Assembly: GCF_001486505.1 (NCBI RefSeq)
Contig: NZ_LN909065.1
Coordinates: 806,001-870,000 of the forward strand
Source: Paenibacillus rubinfantis
Lineage (GTDB): Bacteria; Bacillota; Bacilli; Paenibacillales; Paenibacillaceae
DNA: 64,000 bases
Direction: 5' to 3'
Part shown: positions 16,889 through 25,723 of the stretch, piece by piece
Numbering within the stretch: the stretch's first letter is position 1
Layout: every line of letters starts with the position of its first letter
Program-made: the position numbers and the translations under genes
The notes under the pieces: model-generated
The model's input: only the letters and a program-made list of their open reading frames with translations
The model's database searches: none
What the model was told of the DNA's origin: nothing

Positions 16889-17671
16889 TTACGACTTCAC
16901 ATGCTTTTGCATTTGTAAAATGGCGGATTTCTCGAGCCGGGATACTTGTGCCTGAGAGATCCCGATTTCATCGGCGACCTCCATCTGCGTTTTTCCTTCG
17001 AAAAACCGCATGGACAAGATCATCTTCTCGCGGCGGCCCAACCGCTGCATCGCTTCGCGCAAAGCGATTTCCTCAATCCAGGACACATCCTTGTTCTTAT
17101 CGTCGCTGATTTGGTCCATCACATAGATCGGATCGCCGCCGTCATGATAAATCGGTTCAAATAACGATACCGGGTCCTGAATCGCGTCGAGGGCAAAGAC
17201 GACATCCTCCTTCGGCAAGCCTAAGGCCTCGGAGATTTCGAATATCGTAGGTTCCCGCGAGTTCTGGTTGGTCAGGTTGTCCCGCATTTGCAATGCCTTG
17301 TAGGCGATATCGCGCAGGCTGCGGGAGACTCGGATCGGGTTGTTGTCCCGCAGGTAACGCCGAATTTCCCCGATAATCATCGGCACGGCGTAAGTGGAGA
17401 ATTTGACGTTTTGCGATAAATCGAAATTATCGATGGCTTTCATGAGTCCGATGCAGCCAACCTGGAACAGGTCGTCCACATACTCCCCCCGATTGTTGAA
17501 CCGCTGGATGACGCTCAGCACGAGTCTCAGATTGCCATTTACTAACTTTTCTCTGGCTGATCTTACGTGGTCCTGCTGCAACGAGTGGAACAATTCACGC
17601 ATTTCCGCATTGGTTAGAACGGGCAATTTTGCGGTATCGACACCGCAAATTTCGACTTTGTTTCGGGTCAT
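16889..17671 (-). CDS. sigG: Forespore sigma factor SigG (260 aa)
   Basis: Late forespore sigma factor of the endospore programme. MTRNKVEICGVDTAKLPVL is the typical N-terminus. Region 2 (NLRLVLSVIQRF through VGCIGLMKAIDNFDLS and FSTYAVPMIIGEIRRYLRD), region 3, and region 4 with EKMILSMRFFEGKTQMEVADEIGISQAQVSRLE follow in order. The ATG at 17671 with GGGAGG upstream gives the normal 260-residue length; a longer frame to 17794 has no site. It lies downstream of sigE as in Bacillus, with its own sigma-F/G promoter. Confidence 0.97.
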   Translation of the reverse strand: MTRNKVEICGVDTAKLPVLTNAEMRELFHSLQQDHVRSAREKLVNGNLRLVLSVIQRFNNRGEYVDDLFQVGCIGLMKAIDNFDLSQNVKFSTYAVPMIIGEIRRYLRDNNPIRVSRSLRDIAYKALQMRDNLTNQNSREPTIFEISEALGLPKEDVVFALDAIQDPVSLFEPIYHDGGDPIYVMDQISDDKNKDVSWIEEIALREAMQRLGRREKMILSMRFFEGKTQMEVADEIGISQAQVSRLEKSAILQMQKHVKS

Positions 17672-17705
17672 CGTGTCTAAACCTCCCAAGGAGAAACTAA
17701 TGAAC

Positions 17706-17733
17706 AGTATCTCCCGGGACTGTATTTTTATTC
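17706..17733 (-). promoter_or_regulatory. Sigma-F/sigma-G type promoter of sigG
   Basis: On the minus strand there is GAATA (17733-17729), a 14-bp spacer, then GGAGATACT (17714-17706), which matches the sigma-F/G -10 pattern GGnnAnAMT. It lies about 35 bases before the sigG start, as expected for forespore-specific transcription. Confidence 0.65.
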
Positions 17734-17850
17734 CGCAACCCTCTGTCCATGACGAAGCAAAATCACAAAGCCGATTCGACATCGAATCTTGCAATTCAGT
17801 CGGTCGCTCTGTTGCTCACGTACCTCATGTACATGGTTAGAACATCGCAT

Positions 17851-18573
17851 TTAGACCATCTTGTTAAATTCCTTGCGCAGTCGTTTGATGATCCGCTTCT
17901 CCAGGCGCGAGATGTAGGATTGCGAAATCCCCAACAGATCGGCCACATCCTTTTGCGTCTTTTCGTCGCCGTCCACCAGCCCGAACCGCAGCTCCATAAT
18001 CATGCGTTCCCGTTCGGTTAATTTGTCGAGCGCTTTGTGCAGCAGCTTGCGGTCCACCTGTTCTTCAATGTTCCGGTAGATCGTATCATTCTCCGTGCCC
18101 AACACGTCGGAGAGCAGCAGCTCGTTGCCGTCCCAATCGATATTCAACGGTTCATCAAAGCTCACCTCGGTACGGATCTTGCTGTTACGGCGCAGGTACA
18201 TCAGGATTTCATTTTCAATACAACGGGAAGCATAGGTCGCCAGCTTAATCTTCTTCTCCGGGTCAAAAGTGTTCACCGCCTTGATCAGCCCGATCGCCCC
18301 GATGGACACCAGATCCTCGATGTTGATTCCAGTGTTCTCGAACTTTCTGGCGATATACACAACGAGCCGCAGGTTGCGCTCGATCAGCATGGCCCGAATC
18401 GCCGAATCGCCGCTGGGCAGCCGCTGCAGCAAATATTCTTCCTCTTCCCGCGTCAAGGGAGGGGGCAGCGCTTCGCTCCCGCCGATATAGTAGATTTCTT
18501 CGCTTTTTAGCCCAAAAAGAAACAGCAGCCGGTAATACTGCAGCTGCAGCATCATTTTCCACTTTACATGCAT
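17851..18573 (-). CDS. sigE: Mother-cell sigma factor, pro-SigE (240 aa)
   Basis: Early mother-cell sigma factor, made as an inactive precursor held at the membrane by its N-terminal pro-sequence and processed by SpoIIGA. The hydrophobic and amphipathic pro-region (1-27) ends just before [13 protein letters not shown], the known cleavage neighbourhood. Region 2 ([27 protein letters not shown]) and region 4 ([33 protein letters not shown]) follow. The start ATG at 18573 has AGGAGG upstream. It follows spoIIGA by 19 bases in the spoIIG operon. Confidence 0.97.
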   Translation of the reverse strand: MHVKWKMMLQLQYYRLLFLFGLKSEEIYYIGGSEALPPPLTREEEEYLLQRLPSGDSAIRAMLIERNLRLVVYIARKFENTGINIEDLVSIGAIGLIKAVNTFDPEKKIKLATYASRCIENEILMYLRRNSKIRTEVSFDEPLNIDWDGNELLLSDVLGTENDTIYRNIEEQVDRKLLHKALDKLTERERMIMELRFGLVDGDEKTQKDVADLLGISQSYISRLEKRIIKRLRKEFNKMV

Positions 18574-18592
18574 GGTTTTGTATCCTCCTAAG

Positions 18593-19564
18593 TTACGTTC
18601 CCGTTTTACTGATGAGGTCTGTGCCTTCCTTCGCCTCCGCCGTCTCTACGAGCGCGGGATGAACAATCGCGCGATAGGTACCTTCCGTCGATAATCGCCC
18701 CCCGTCCAAGCCGATCAACACCCGGGACGAACGGTATTCCCGTCCCTCCAGACGGACCGTCACCTCGTCGGGCTTCAGCGCCAGCATGAACTGGGTGCCT
18801 TTGTTAATCCCCCGGTATGGAACGAGCCGCAGCCGCTCCGGCCAAGGAAAATCCCCCGCCTCCGTGAGCTCCAGGATGAGGTTGTCCGCACGCTCGTCGG
18901 CCAGCTTCCCCCGATAGGACGGGGGGAGAACCTGCTCCCACAGCGAAGCTTCCATCACCGTCACCGGGAGTCGGCTAAGCGGATCAGATAATTGATTGCC
19001 CGTATCGATGAGTCCCCTGCAGGTAATCGTCGTATCGCCGACGCGCACCTCCAGCTCTGCCAAAAAGGAGTGAATCCGCTCCTGACGCTGCCGTGCGTCC
19101 ATCACCCGCTTGAACCCATACAAGACGGCAAAAAAACAAACCAGGATAAACAATGCTCCGATTTTGAGCGAAAACGACAGCCCGCCGGATGCCGAATACC
19201 AAATCCCGCTCCAGATTTCTCCGGAGTCCTGAAGCAAATAATGCACACCCAGAATCCCGCCGGCCGCCGCAAAATTGACAATATAAAAAGCTCCCATATT
19301 CCGTAAGTAGTTTTGTAAACTTCCAAATCCAAACGCGATCCACAACATCGCGACAGAGAATAGAAACTTCACGAGAAACGTGTACAGAAACGAGAGCTCC
19401 GGCAAAAACATCATGACGACGTACATCGCTCCGACTCCCGCCGACAGGGCCAGCCGCCAGAGGATGATTTTTTGCTTCCGCATCCGAGCCGTAGCCAGGA
19501 GCAAGCTTGCATCGATCAATAGGTTCATCAAGAATAGGAGATCGATATAGACAACCAACGGCAT
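18593..19564 (-). CDS. spoIIGA: Sporulation sigma-E processing peptidase SpoIIGA (323 aa)
   Basis: Membrane aspartic protease that cleaves pro-sigma-E after asymmetric division, triggered from the forespore side. The N-terminal half has five hydrophobic segments (from [19 protein letters not shown] to the stretch near 135-150). The cytoplasmic C-terminal half carries the retropepsin-like active site [11 protein letters not shown] with Asp187. Length and order (spoIIGA-sigE-sigG) match Bacillus. Upstream are a 22-bp-spaced promoter and a 0A-like box, consistent with Spo0A~P activation. Confidence 0.95.
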   Translation of the reverse strand: MPLVVYIDLLFLMNLLIDASLLLATARMRKQKIILWRLALSAGVGAMYVVMMFLPELSFLYTFLVKFLFSVAMLWIAFGFGSLQNYLRNMGAFYIVNFAAAGGILGVHYLLQDSGEIWSGIWYSASGGLSFSLKIGALFILVCFFAVLYGFKRVMDARQRQERIHSFLAELEVRVGDTTITCRGLIDTGNQLSDPLSRLPVTVMEASLWEQVLPPSYRGKLADERADNLILELTEAGDFPWPERLRLVPYRGINKGTQFMLALKPDEVTVRLEGREYRSSRVLIGLDGGRLSTEGTYRAIVHPALVETAEAKEGTDLISKTGT

Positions 19565-19589
19565 TCACCTGCCTGGGTAGATGGTTATC

Positions 19590-19657
19590 AGTATAAAGAG
19601 AACAAACGAGAAAGTCTGTCTAAAATTGAAAGTAGAATGCCACTATTTTTGTCGACA
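19590..19657 (-). promoter_or_regulatory. spoIIG-type promoter with 0A-like box
   Basis: On the minus strand there is TTAGAC (19623-19618), an unusual 22-bp spacer and TATACT (19595-19590). The box TGTCGAC (19657-19651) matches the 0A box TGTCGAA at six of seven bases and lies about 27 bases upstream of the -35. The spacing repeats that of the B. subtilis spoIIG promoter, which needs Spo0A. Confidence 0.65.
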
Positions 19658-19693
19658 TAGCTGGAGAGATTCGCGTCCGCGGGGCATAGAAAA

Positions 19694-19725
19694 AAGACCT
19701 TGTCCTATACTCGGGACAAGGTCTT
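19694..19725 (-). terminator. Terminator after ftsZ
   Basis: The 12-base arms AAGACCTTGTCC (19694-19705) and GGACAAGGTCTT (19714-19725) enclose an eight-base loop, followed on the minus strand by TTTTTTC. It separates ftsAZ from the spoIIG operon. Confidence 0.88.
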
Positions 19726-19752
19726 GGGGAAGACGTTTAAAAGACTTATAAC

Positions 19753-20874
19753 CTATTCGTTGTTGTTCCGCGAACGGTTACGAAGAAACGTCGGAATATC
19801 CAGTTGGTCGCCGCTAGGCTGGTTGCCAAACGGTCTCAGCGTGGAAGTCGAACTCGGACGGGACTCCTGCGGTTCCGGAGTACCGGGCGCAGATGCCGTA
19901 GGCTTGCGGTTCGGCAACGGCTTGTTCTCGAAGCCAGTGGCGATGACCGTCACCTTGATCTCTTCCTTCATGTTCTCGTCGATGATCGCACCAAAGATCA
20001 TGTTCACTTCCGGATCGGATGCGGAAATCACGATCTCTGCGGCTTCATTGACTTCATACAGCGACAGGTTCCCCCCGCCGGTAATGTTCATAATCACGCC
20101 GCGCGCGCCTTCGATCGATGTCTCCAGCAGCGGGCTCATAATCGCTTTGCGTGCCGCTTCGGCCGCACGATTCTCGCCGGTCGCCAGACCGATGCCCATC
20201 AGGGCGGATCCGCGTTCGGTCATAATCGTCTTCACATCGGCAAAGTCGAGGTTGATCAGACCCGGCACGGCGATCAAGTCGGAAATGCCTTGTACCGCCT
20301 GACGCAATACGTTATCCGCTTCGCGGAACGCTTCCAGCATCGGCGTCTTCTTGTCTACGATCTCAAGCAAGCGGTCATTCGGGATCACGATCAGCGTGTC
20401 GACCTTTTCCTTCAACGCTTCGATGCCCAGCTCCGCTTGCGAAGAACGTTTACGTCCTTCGAAGGTAAACGGACGGGTTACGACGCCAACCGTCAGCGCA
20501 CCGCATTCTCTGGCGATCTCGGCGATGACTGGAGCTGCGCCAGTCCCAGTGCCGCCGCCCATACCGGCGGTAACGAACACCATATCCGCGCCTTTCAACG
20601 TATTCGCGATCAAATCGCGGGATTCTTCCGCCGCTTTCTTGCCGACTTCCGGATTTGCACCGGCGCCAAGACCGCGGGTCAGCTTGTCCCCGATTTGCAA
20701 TTTATGTTCGGACTTGGCCAAATGCAGCGCTTGAGCGTCCGTGTTGACCGTAATAAACTCCACGCCCTTCACGCCGTTCTCGATCATCCGGTTTACCGCG
20801 TTGCTTCCGCCGCCGCCAACTCCGATCACCTTGATTTGTGCCAAGCTCTCCATTTCGAAATCAAATTCCAACAT
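19753..20874 (-). CDS. ftsZ: Cell-division GTPase FtsZ (373 aa)
   Basis: Tubulin homologue that forms the Z-ring at midcell. The GTP-binding N-terminal domain has [15 protein letters not shown] and the signature [13 protein letters not shown]; the T7 loop reads [11 protein letters not shown]. After the C-terminal domain (to ~315) comes a variable linker and the conserved tail [10 protein letters not shown], which binds FtsA and SepF. The ATG at 20874 with GGGGAGATGG upstream is chosen over one seven codons earlier. It follows ftsA by about 55 bases. Confidence 0.98.
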   Translation of the reverse strand: MLEFDFEMESLAQIKVIGVGGGGSNAVNRMIENGVKGVEFITVNTDAQALHLAKSEHKLQIGDKLTRGLGAGANPEVGKKAAEESRDLIANTLKGADMVFVTAGMGGGTGTGAAPVIAEIARECGALTVGVVTRPFTFEGRKRSSQAELGIEALKEKVDTLIVIPNDRLLEIVDKKTPMLEAFREADNVLRQAVQGISDLIAVPGLINLDFADVKTIMTERGSALMGIGLATGENRAAEAARKAIMSPLLETSIEGARGVIMNITGGGNLSLYEVNEAAEIVISASDPEVNMIFGAIIDENMKEEIKVTVIATGFENKPLPNRKPTASAPGTPEPQESRPSSTSTLRPFGNQPSGDQLDIPTFLRNRSRNNNE

Positions 20875-20930
20875 ACTCTTCCATCTCCCCCTCAATATGC
20901 ATGGATGGCCCGTGCATCATTCCTATACCA

Positions 20931-22181
20931 CTATATAAATTCGCTAAACAAGTTCTTGAGTCGTTCCATCAAACCGGTTTTACGGACGGTTTCCTGCGGG
21001 CTCGGAGCTTTGCTCCGGTTCGCATTCTTCTTGGGACTAGATCCGCTGCGAATGCGCAGGCTCTTAATTACCTTATGCAAGATCCCTACGCCGCCGGTAT
21101 AAGCAGGATCGCGAACGCCGATGAAATCTGGCACAGCAATCCGTACGGAAGCTTCCAGCTCCTGCTGGGCAATCTTGAGCAAGCCCGGCATGGACACCGT
21201 TCCGCCAACGAGGATATATCCCCCCGGCTGCTCGCTGTAACCAAGACGTTTCACTTCCTGGCGAATCAGCTGAAAAATCTCCTGCACGCGAGGCTCCGCA
21301 ATGGCGGCCAGATCCTCCTGCGTAAACTCCTTGTCCACATTGCTTCCGATCCGCGTCACCTTGAAGGTGACATCCGACGCCGCGTCCTCGATGGCCGCGC
21401 AGCCGTATTTCAGCTTCGCTTTCTCCGCGTGGTCCGTCAACGTCCGCAAACCGTAGGCAATGTCGTTCGTTATAAATTCTCCCCCAATCGGAAGCGTGGA
21501 TGTCGCTACGATCGTGCCGCTTTCGAATACAGCGATCGTCGTGGAACCTGCACCGATGTCTACCAGAACGGATCCCATCGTTTTCTCGTCTTTGGACAAT
21601 GCCAATTGTCCGGAAGCAAGCGACAGCAATACCAAATCCCGAACCTTCAGTCCAGCCTTCTCCACACAGCGAAGCAAATTATGAATCGCCGTTTTGGCTC
21701 CGGTAACGATCGTCGCTTCAACTTCAAGACGAACACCGATCATCCCCCGCGGGTCCGAAATCCCTTCCAGCCCGTCCACAATATACTGCTTGGCCACCAC
21801 ATCGATAATTTCGCGTTCCGGCGGCAGCGCGATAACCTCGGCTGCCTTAAGGACACGTTCGATGTCCTCTTCGCCGATTTCCCGGTCTTCGTTTTGTACG
21901 GCTACAACCCCGTGGCTCGTTTGGAGTCCGATATGATTTCCCGAAATGCCGACATACACTTCCGATATTTGAATATCTACCATCCGTTCCGCATGATCCA
22001 CAGCGCTGCGAATCGATTGCACCGTCTGGTCAATATCTACAATCGCGCCTTTTCGAATTCCTTCCGAGTCGGCAGATCCAACCCCAATAATATTAAAGGT
22101 TCCATTACTAATTTCCCCAATAATAGCACGAACTTTGGATGTACCGATGTCCAAACTAACAATGATGTCATTGTTGCTCAA
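20931..22181 (-). CDS. ftsA: Cell-division protein FtsA (416 aa)
   Basis: Actin-like ATPase that anchors FtsZ filaments to the membrane and recruits later divisome proteins. Phosphate 1 (VSLDIGTSKVRAIIGE) opens the protein, the SHS2/1C insert lies at ~85-165, and phosphate 2 (VLVDIGAGSTTIAVF) and adenosine (GGYILVGGTVSMPGL) motifs follow. The tail LMERLKNLFSEFI is the amphipathic membrane helix. Translation starts at the TTG at 22181 with AGGAGG ten bases upstream; no better ATG exists. The divIB gap upstream carries a promoter. Confidence 0.97.
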   Translation of the reverse strand: MSNNDIIVSLDIGTSKVRAIIGEISNGTFNIIGVGSADSEGIRKGAIVDIDQTVQSIRSAVDHAERMVDIQISEVYVGISGNHIGLQTSHGVVAVQNEDREIGEEDIERVLKAAEVIALPPEREIIDVVAKQYIVDGLEGISDPRGMIGVRLEVEATIVTGAKTAIHNLLRCVEKAGLKVRDLVLLSLASGQLALSKDEKTMGSVLVDIGAGSTTIAVFESGTIVATSTLPIGGEFITNDIAYGLRTLTDHAEKAKLKYGCAAIEDAASDVTFKVTRIGSNVDKEFTQEDLAAIAEPRVQEIFQLIRQEVKRLGYSEQPGGYILVGGTVSMPGLLKIAQQELEASVRIAVPDFIGVRDPAYTGGVGILHKVIKSLRIRSGSSPKKNANRSKAPSPQETVRKTGLMERLKNLFSEFI

Positions 22182-22265
22182 GCCCCTGGCACCTCCTATT
22201 TCCCCATCAAAATATACTTACCGTGTTAGATGCACTAACTACTAATTCAACGCCATTTAACCTTT

Positions 22266-22382
22266 CCCTCTTTTTTCTACAAATTTTTTGACTTCCAAGT
22301 TTTACATCCAATAGGCAGGAAGTACTTGACCCTACGGAATTAGATCCTGGCCATATCTGCAAAATTAGAAGAAAAAAGAGGG
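22266..22382. repeat. 13-bp inverted repeat in the ftsA leader/promoter
   Basis: The arms CCCTCTTTTTTCT (22266-22278) and AGAAAAAAGAGGG (22370-22382) are perfect complements 91 bases apart. The right arm lies inside the -35/-10 spacer of the ftsA promoter; the left arm is in the untranslated leader. Confidence 0.8.
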
Positions 22383-22392
22383 AGAACGTCAA
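22364..22392 (-). promoter_or_regulatory. Sigma-A promoter for ftsAZ
   Basis: On the minus strand there is TTGACG (22392-22387), a 17-bp spacer and TCTAAT (22369-22364). It lies between divIB and ftsA and would give a leader of about 175 bases ahead of ftsA. Confidence 0.75.
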
Positions 22393-22424
22393 CTAGCCCA
22401 TAAAATGTATTTTAACATTGTTTT

Positions 22425-23192
22425 TCAATCATGAGTAGTATCATTTTGTCCGCCTTCTTCGTTCTCCGCCGCGGAGTACGGAACATAAGAATCGGCATCC
22501 AGCATCGTCAGCTTACCAGGGTCCTGTGTTTGCAGAATTTCGTTCATGTATTCGGCCTTTTTGGCCAGGAGCGAAATGGCCGAAATGATTTCAAATTTGG
22601 ACCTCGTATACAGCTTGATCCTGTCCGGATAGGACATCGTCGGCGAAGGGACGATCTCGGAAATGTCAGCGGTCAGCTCGTCCGGAATTTGCGACAGCGT
22701 TCGGCATAGTTTGACCAAGCTGGCATCATCCGCTTTCCAACCGGTTAAGATCGGCTTGTCCACCGGCATTGAACCGCCCTTAAGCTCGATCCGCGTTCCG
22801 TTGGCAAGCAAACCTTGCAGCTTTCCGTCCTCTGTCAACTCGTAGGCCGCGATCGGATATTCCTCGATATGCACCTTCACGCTGCCGGGAAACGTCTTGT
22901 CCACCGTCGCCTGCTTCACCGAAGGAACGTCTTCTACCTTACGGGCAATTTGATTCGCGCTGACGGCGAAAAAGGGGGACCCGACTTGAAGACCGGTGAC
23001 TTCCAAAAGCTCCGTCTCGGTAGTATACGTATTACCTTCGAACGTAATCACGGAGATTTTACTAAGGGATGAGCGAAAAAAAAGGACGCACAGCAACGCG
23101 AGGAACAGCAGGATGAGAACGGTTTTGATTTTCCGGCCGCTTTTTTTCTTGGGCGCGGGTTCTTTTAAGACGGGTACATTTGCTTTTGGCAT
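22425..23192 (-). CDS. divIB: Cell-division protein DivIB/FtsQ (255 aa)
   Basis: Bitopic divisome protein that works with FtsL and DivIC. A basic cytoplasmic tail (PKKKSGRKIK) precedes one membrane span (about 25-43). The POTRA domain follows at ~48-118 (ISVITFEGNTYTTETELLEVTGL), then the beta domain with TFPGSVKVHIEEYPIAAYEL. The acidic C-terminus ends in EEGGQNDTTHD. The ATG at 23192 has GGAG nine bases upstream; a TTG five codons earlier overlaps that site. Confidence 0.93.
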   Translation of the reverse strand: MPKANVPVLKEPAPKKKSGRKIKTVLILLFLALLCVLFFRSSLSKISVITFEGNTYTTETELLEVTGLQVGSPFFAVSANQIARKVEDVPSVKQATVDKTFPGSVKVHIEEYPIAAYELTEDGKLQGLLANGTRIELKGGSMPVDKPILTGWKADDASLVKLCRTLSQIPDELTADISEIVPSPTMSYPDRIKLYTRSKFEIISAISLLAKKAEYMNEILQTQDPGKLTMLDADSYVPYSAAENEEGGQNDTTHD

Positions 23193-23310
23193 GTCATTTC
23201 TCCGCAACTTTCTGAATAAGTATTACAAAGCCTATTATCCCCTCCGGGGGAGGGGACAAAAGTTTAGGGCTATAACCGATGAAGGTTCGCGGTACAGCCA
23301 GCCTTGCGAC

Positions 23311-24591
23311 TTAGGCAAGATCCAGCTGCCGTAAGGCCGGAGACTCGCGTCTAACCGCGCCACCCAGACGCTGAAACATGGTTTCGATCCGATCGTAACC
23401 GCGGTCGATATGATGAACCTGCTCGACCACCGTTTGGCCTTGAGCCGCCAAACCAGCGATGACTAACGCCGCCCCTGCACGCAGGTCGGTCGCTTCCACG
23501 GTCGCACCGTAAAGGCGAGGGACCCCGCGAATAAATGCGGAATTCAGGTCAACTGTAATATCGGCTCCCATGCGGACAAGCTCATCAACATGCTTAAACC
23601 GGCCTTCGAATACGGTCTCTTTCATAACGCTAAGTCCGTCTGCCAGAGATAGCAGCACCATGACTTGGGACTGCAAATCGGTAGGAAATGACGGATAAGG
23701 TGAGGTCACGATCCGTTCCACCGCTTTGGGACGGCCTGCACTGCTCAACGTTATTATATCATCCGTAACTCCGATTTGAACACCAGCCCGCTTCAGCACA
23801 TGCAGCAGAGAAACCAGATGCGAAGGGTTGCTGTGGGTAAGGGTGACGCTGCCGCGGGTGGCGGCGACGGCGATCAGCGCGGTTCCTGCAACGATACGGT
23901 CCGGGATAATCTCGTAATCGCAAGGGATGAGGCGTTCCACTCCTCTGACCGTAATCGTGTCGGTGCCGGCGCCGATAATGCTTGCGCCCATGGCATTCAA
24001 GAAGTTCTGCAGGTCCTGAATCTCCGGCTCCCGCGCCGCGTTGGTAATAATCGTGGTTCCTTCGGCCAGCGCAGCCGCCATCATAATGTTCTCCGTTGCG
24101 CCTACGCTGGGGAAATCCAGATGGATGTCGGCGCCGACCAGCTTGCTGGCTCTGCACCAAATTTGCTGATCGTACTCCTCAATTTTCGCACCTAAAGCTT
24201 CAAGTCCCTTCAAATGCAGATCGATTTTCCGTTCCCCGATCGCACAGCCGCCCGGCTGATAAATGCACACTTCCCCAAAACGGGCAAGCAGCGGCCCCAT
24301 CAAAAAAATGGAGGAGCGCATCTGTTTCATTAAATCTTCCGGCACATGGCTGGAATCCGCTCCCGACGTATCAACGGTTACCGTATCTCCCAAATGGACG
24401 GCTCTGCAGCCCAGTCGACCGAGGATACCTAACATGACATCAATATCGAGCAGGCGGGGGACATTTCGAAGTTGCACTTTGCCTTCCGCCAGCATCGATG
24501 CAGCCAGGATCGGCAGTGCGGCATTTTTCGCTCCATGGATACGAATGGTTCCTGATAGGGGTTTCCCGCCTTCGATCACCAATTTGTCCAA
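23311..24591 (-). CDS. murA: UDP-GlcNAc 1-carboxyvinyltransferase MurA (426 aa)
   Basis: First committed step of peptidoglycan synthesis: transfers enolpyruvate from PEP to UDP-GlcNAc; the target of fosfomycin. Lys22 in GAKNAALP and the reactive Cys116 in QPGGCAIGER are both present, so a fosfomycin-sensitive enzyme is expected. The TTG at 24591 with GGAGGTGATACA upstream matches the family N-terminus (DKLVIEGG); a longer frame to 24816 would overlap murB. The gene sits between murB and divIB, inside the dcw cluster. Confidence 0.97.
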   Translation of the reverse strand: MDKLVIEGGKPLSGTIRIHGAKNAALPILAASMLAEGKVQLRNVPRLLDIDVMLGILGRLGCRAVHLGDTVTVDTSGADSSHVPEDLMKQMRSSIFLMGPLLARFGEVCIYQPGGCAIGERKIDLHLKGLEALGAKIEEYDQQIWCRASKLVGADIHLDFPSVGATENIMMAAALAEGTTIITNAAREPEIQDLQNFLNAMGASIIGAGTDTITVRGVERLIPCDYEIIPDRIVAGTALIAVAATRGSVTLTHSNPSHLVSLLHVLKRAGVQIGVTDDIITLSSAGRPKAVERIVTSPYPSFPTDLQSQVMVLLSLADGLSVMKETVFEGRFKHVDELVRMGADITVDLNSAFIRGVPRLYGATVEATDLRAGAALVIAGLAAQGQTVVEQVHHIDRGYDRIETMFQRLGGAVRRESPALRQLDLA

Positions 24592-24607
24592 TGTATCACC
24601 TCCGAGT

Positions 24608-25513
24608 TTACCGTTCACCCACGAAGAAGACCTCCGGCACCAGCGCCACTTCAAATTTGCTTTGAACGGCGGCCTTGACTTGCTCCATGAGCGCAAGAAC
24701 GTCCTCTGCTGTCGCTTGCCCGGTATTGACGATGAAATTGGCGTGCAGCGTGGATACTTCGGCCCCGCCGACCTTTGTCCCTTTGAGTCCCGCCGCTTCG
24801 ACCAGCCTTGCGGCATGATCCCCGGGCGGGTTGCGAAATACGCTGCCTGCGCAGGGCTGCGTCAGCGGCTGCGTTTTGCGGCGGCGATCCTTATACGCCG
24901 CCATAGCCGCCGCGACTTCCAGCCGGTCACCCGCGGCCAGCGAAAAACATGCCTGTGCCACGATCCCTCGCTGTTCATGCAGGACGGAATGCCGGTAGGC
25001 AAACTTCATATCCTCCGCTGTGTACGTGACCAATTCACCTGTCTCCAGAACAATGTCAGCGGATTTAAATATACGTGACACATCGGACCCGTGGGCACCG
25101 GCATTCATATAGACCGCGCCGCCAACCGTTCCCGGAATTCCTCCGGCAAATTCCAGCCCGGTTAATCCCGCTTTGCCTGCCATGATGCTGAGTCTGACGA
25201 TCGATGCGCCGCCTCCGGCACGAACTTCCGCACCGTCGAAAGCGATTTGCTCCAGCTCACCGCCCAACCGGATGACGCAGCCCCGGATGCCCTTATCGGA
25301 AACCAGCAGGTTGGAGCCTTTTCCAATCGTCATCCACGGAATGCCCTCGGCGTGGAGCAAGCGCATCAGCTCCGCCAGCTGCCGGGTGGTTGTCGGAACG
25401 ACCATTACGTCCGCCGGGCCGCCGATTTTCCAGGTTGTATACTTCGACATCGGCTCATCCGGCAAGACCTCCAAAGCCTCCAGTCCGGTTAATTGTGATA
25501 TCCACTGCTGCAT
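24608..25513 (-). CDS. murB: UDP-N-acetylenolpyruvoylglucosamine reductase MurB, type II (301 aa)
   Basis: FAD enzyme that uses NADPH to reduce the MurA product to UDP-MurNAc. FAD-binding blocks are KYTTWKIGGPADVMVVP, IGKGSNLLVSDKGIRG and FAGGIPGTVGGAVYMNAGAHG; the catalytic serine lies in PCAGSVFRNP. It lacks the extra loop of type I enzymes, as in Bacillus. The ATG at 25513 with AAGGAGGG upstream replaces a 40-codon longer frame. The murA TTG lies 16 bases after its stop. Confidence 0.96.
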   Translation of the reverse strand: MQQWISQLTGLEALEVLPDEPMSKYTTWKIGGPADVMVVPTTTRQLAELMRLLHAEGIPWMTIGKGSNLLVSDKGIRGCVIRLGGELEQIAFDGAEVRAGGGASIVRLSIMAGKAGLTGLEFAGGIPGTVGGAVYMNAGAHGSDVSRIFKSADIVLETGELVTYTAEDMKFAYRHSVLHEQRGIVAQACFSLAAGDRLEVAAAMAAYKDRRRKTQPLTQPCAGSVFRNPPGDHAARLVEAAGLKGTKVGGAEVSTLHANFIVNTGQATAEDVLALMEQVKAAVQSKFEVALVPEVFFVGER

Positions 25514-25723
25514 CGTATAACCCTCCTTGACTTGTATGGCGGAATTCCTTCGGCCTGTTCCAAATCGGCAGCCGGATGACTGCCGGAGCCCGGGTCCTGC
25601 GGGGTTTATCGTCCTGCCCCGCTTGGTTGTCACGATTTATAGAGTATCTTATGCCTCCCTCACGGAGAGTGTGACAATCGCCCAGATCCCGGAACCGTGG
25701 TTGTCCGCCGCTCGTTGCGGTTG

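Noticed and set aside
19804..21102. 432-codon plus-strand frame opposite ftsZ and ftsA
   Set aside because: It crosses two conserved genes in antisense with low-complexity composition; shadow frame.
22207..22392. 61-codon minus-strand frame between divIB and ftsA
   Set aside because: It overlaps the ftsA promoter and leader, has no ribosome site and no family resemblance.
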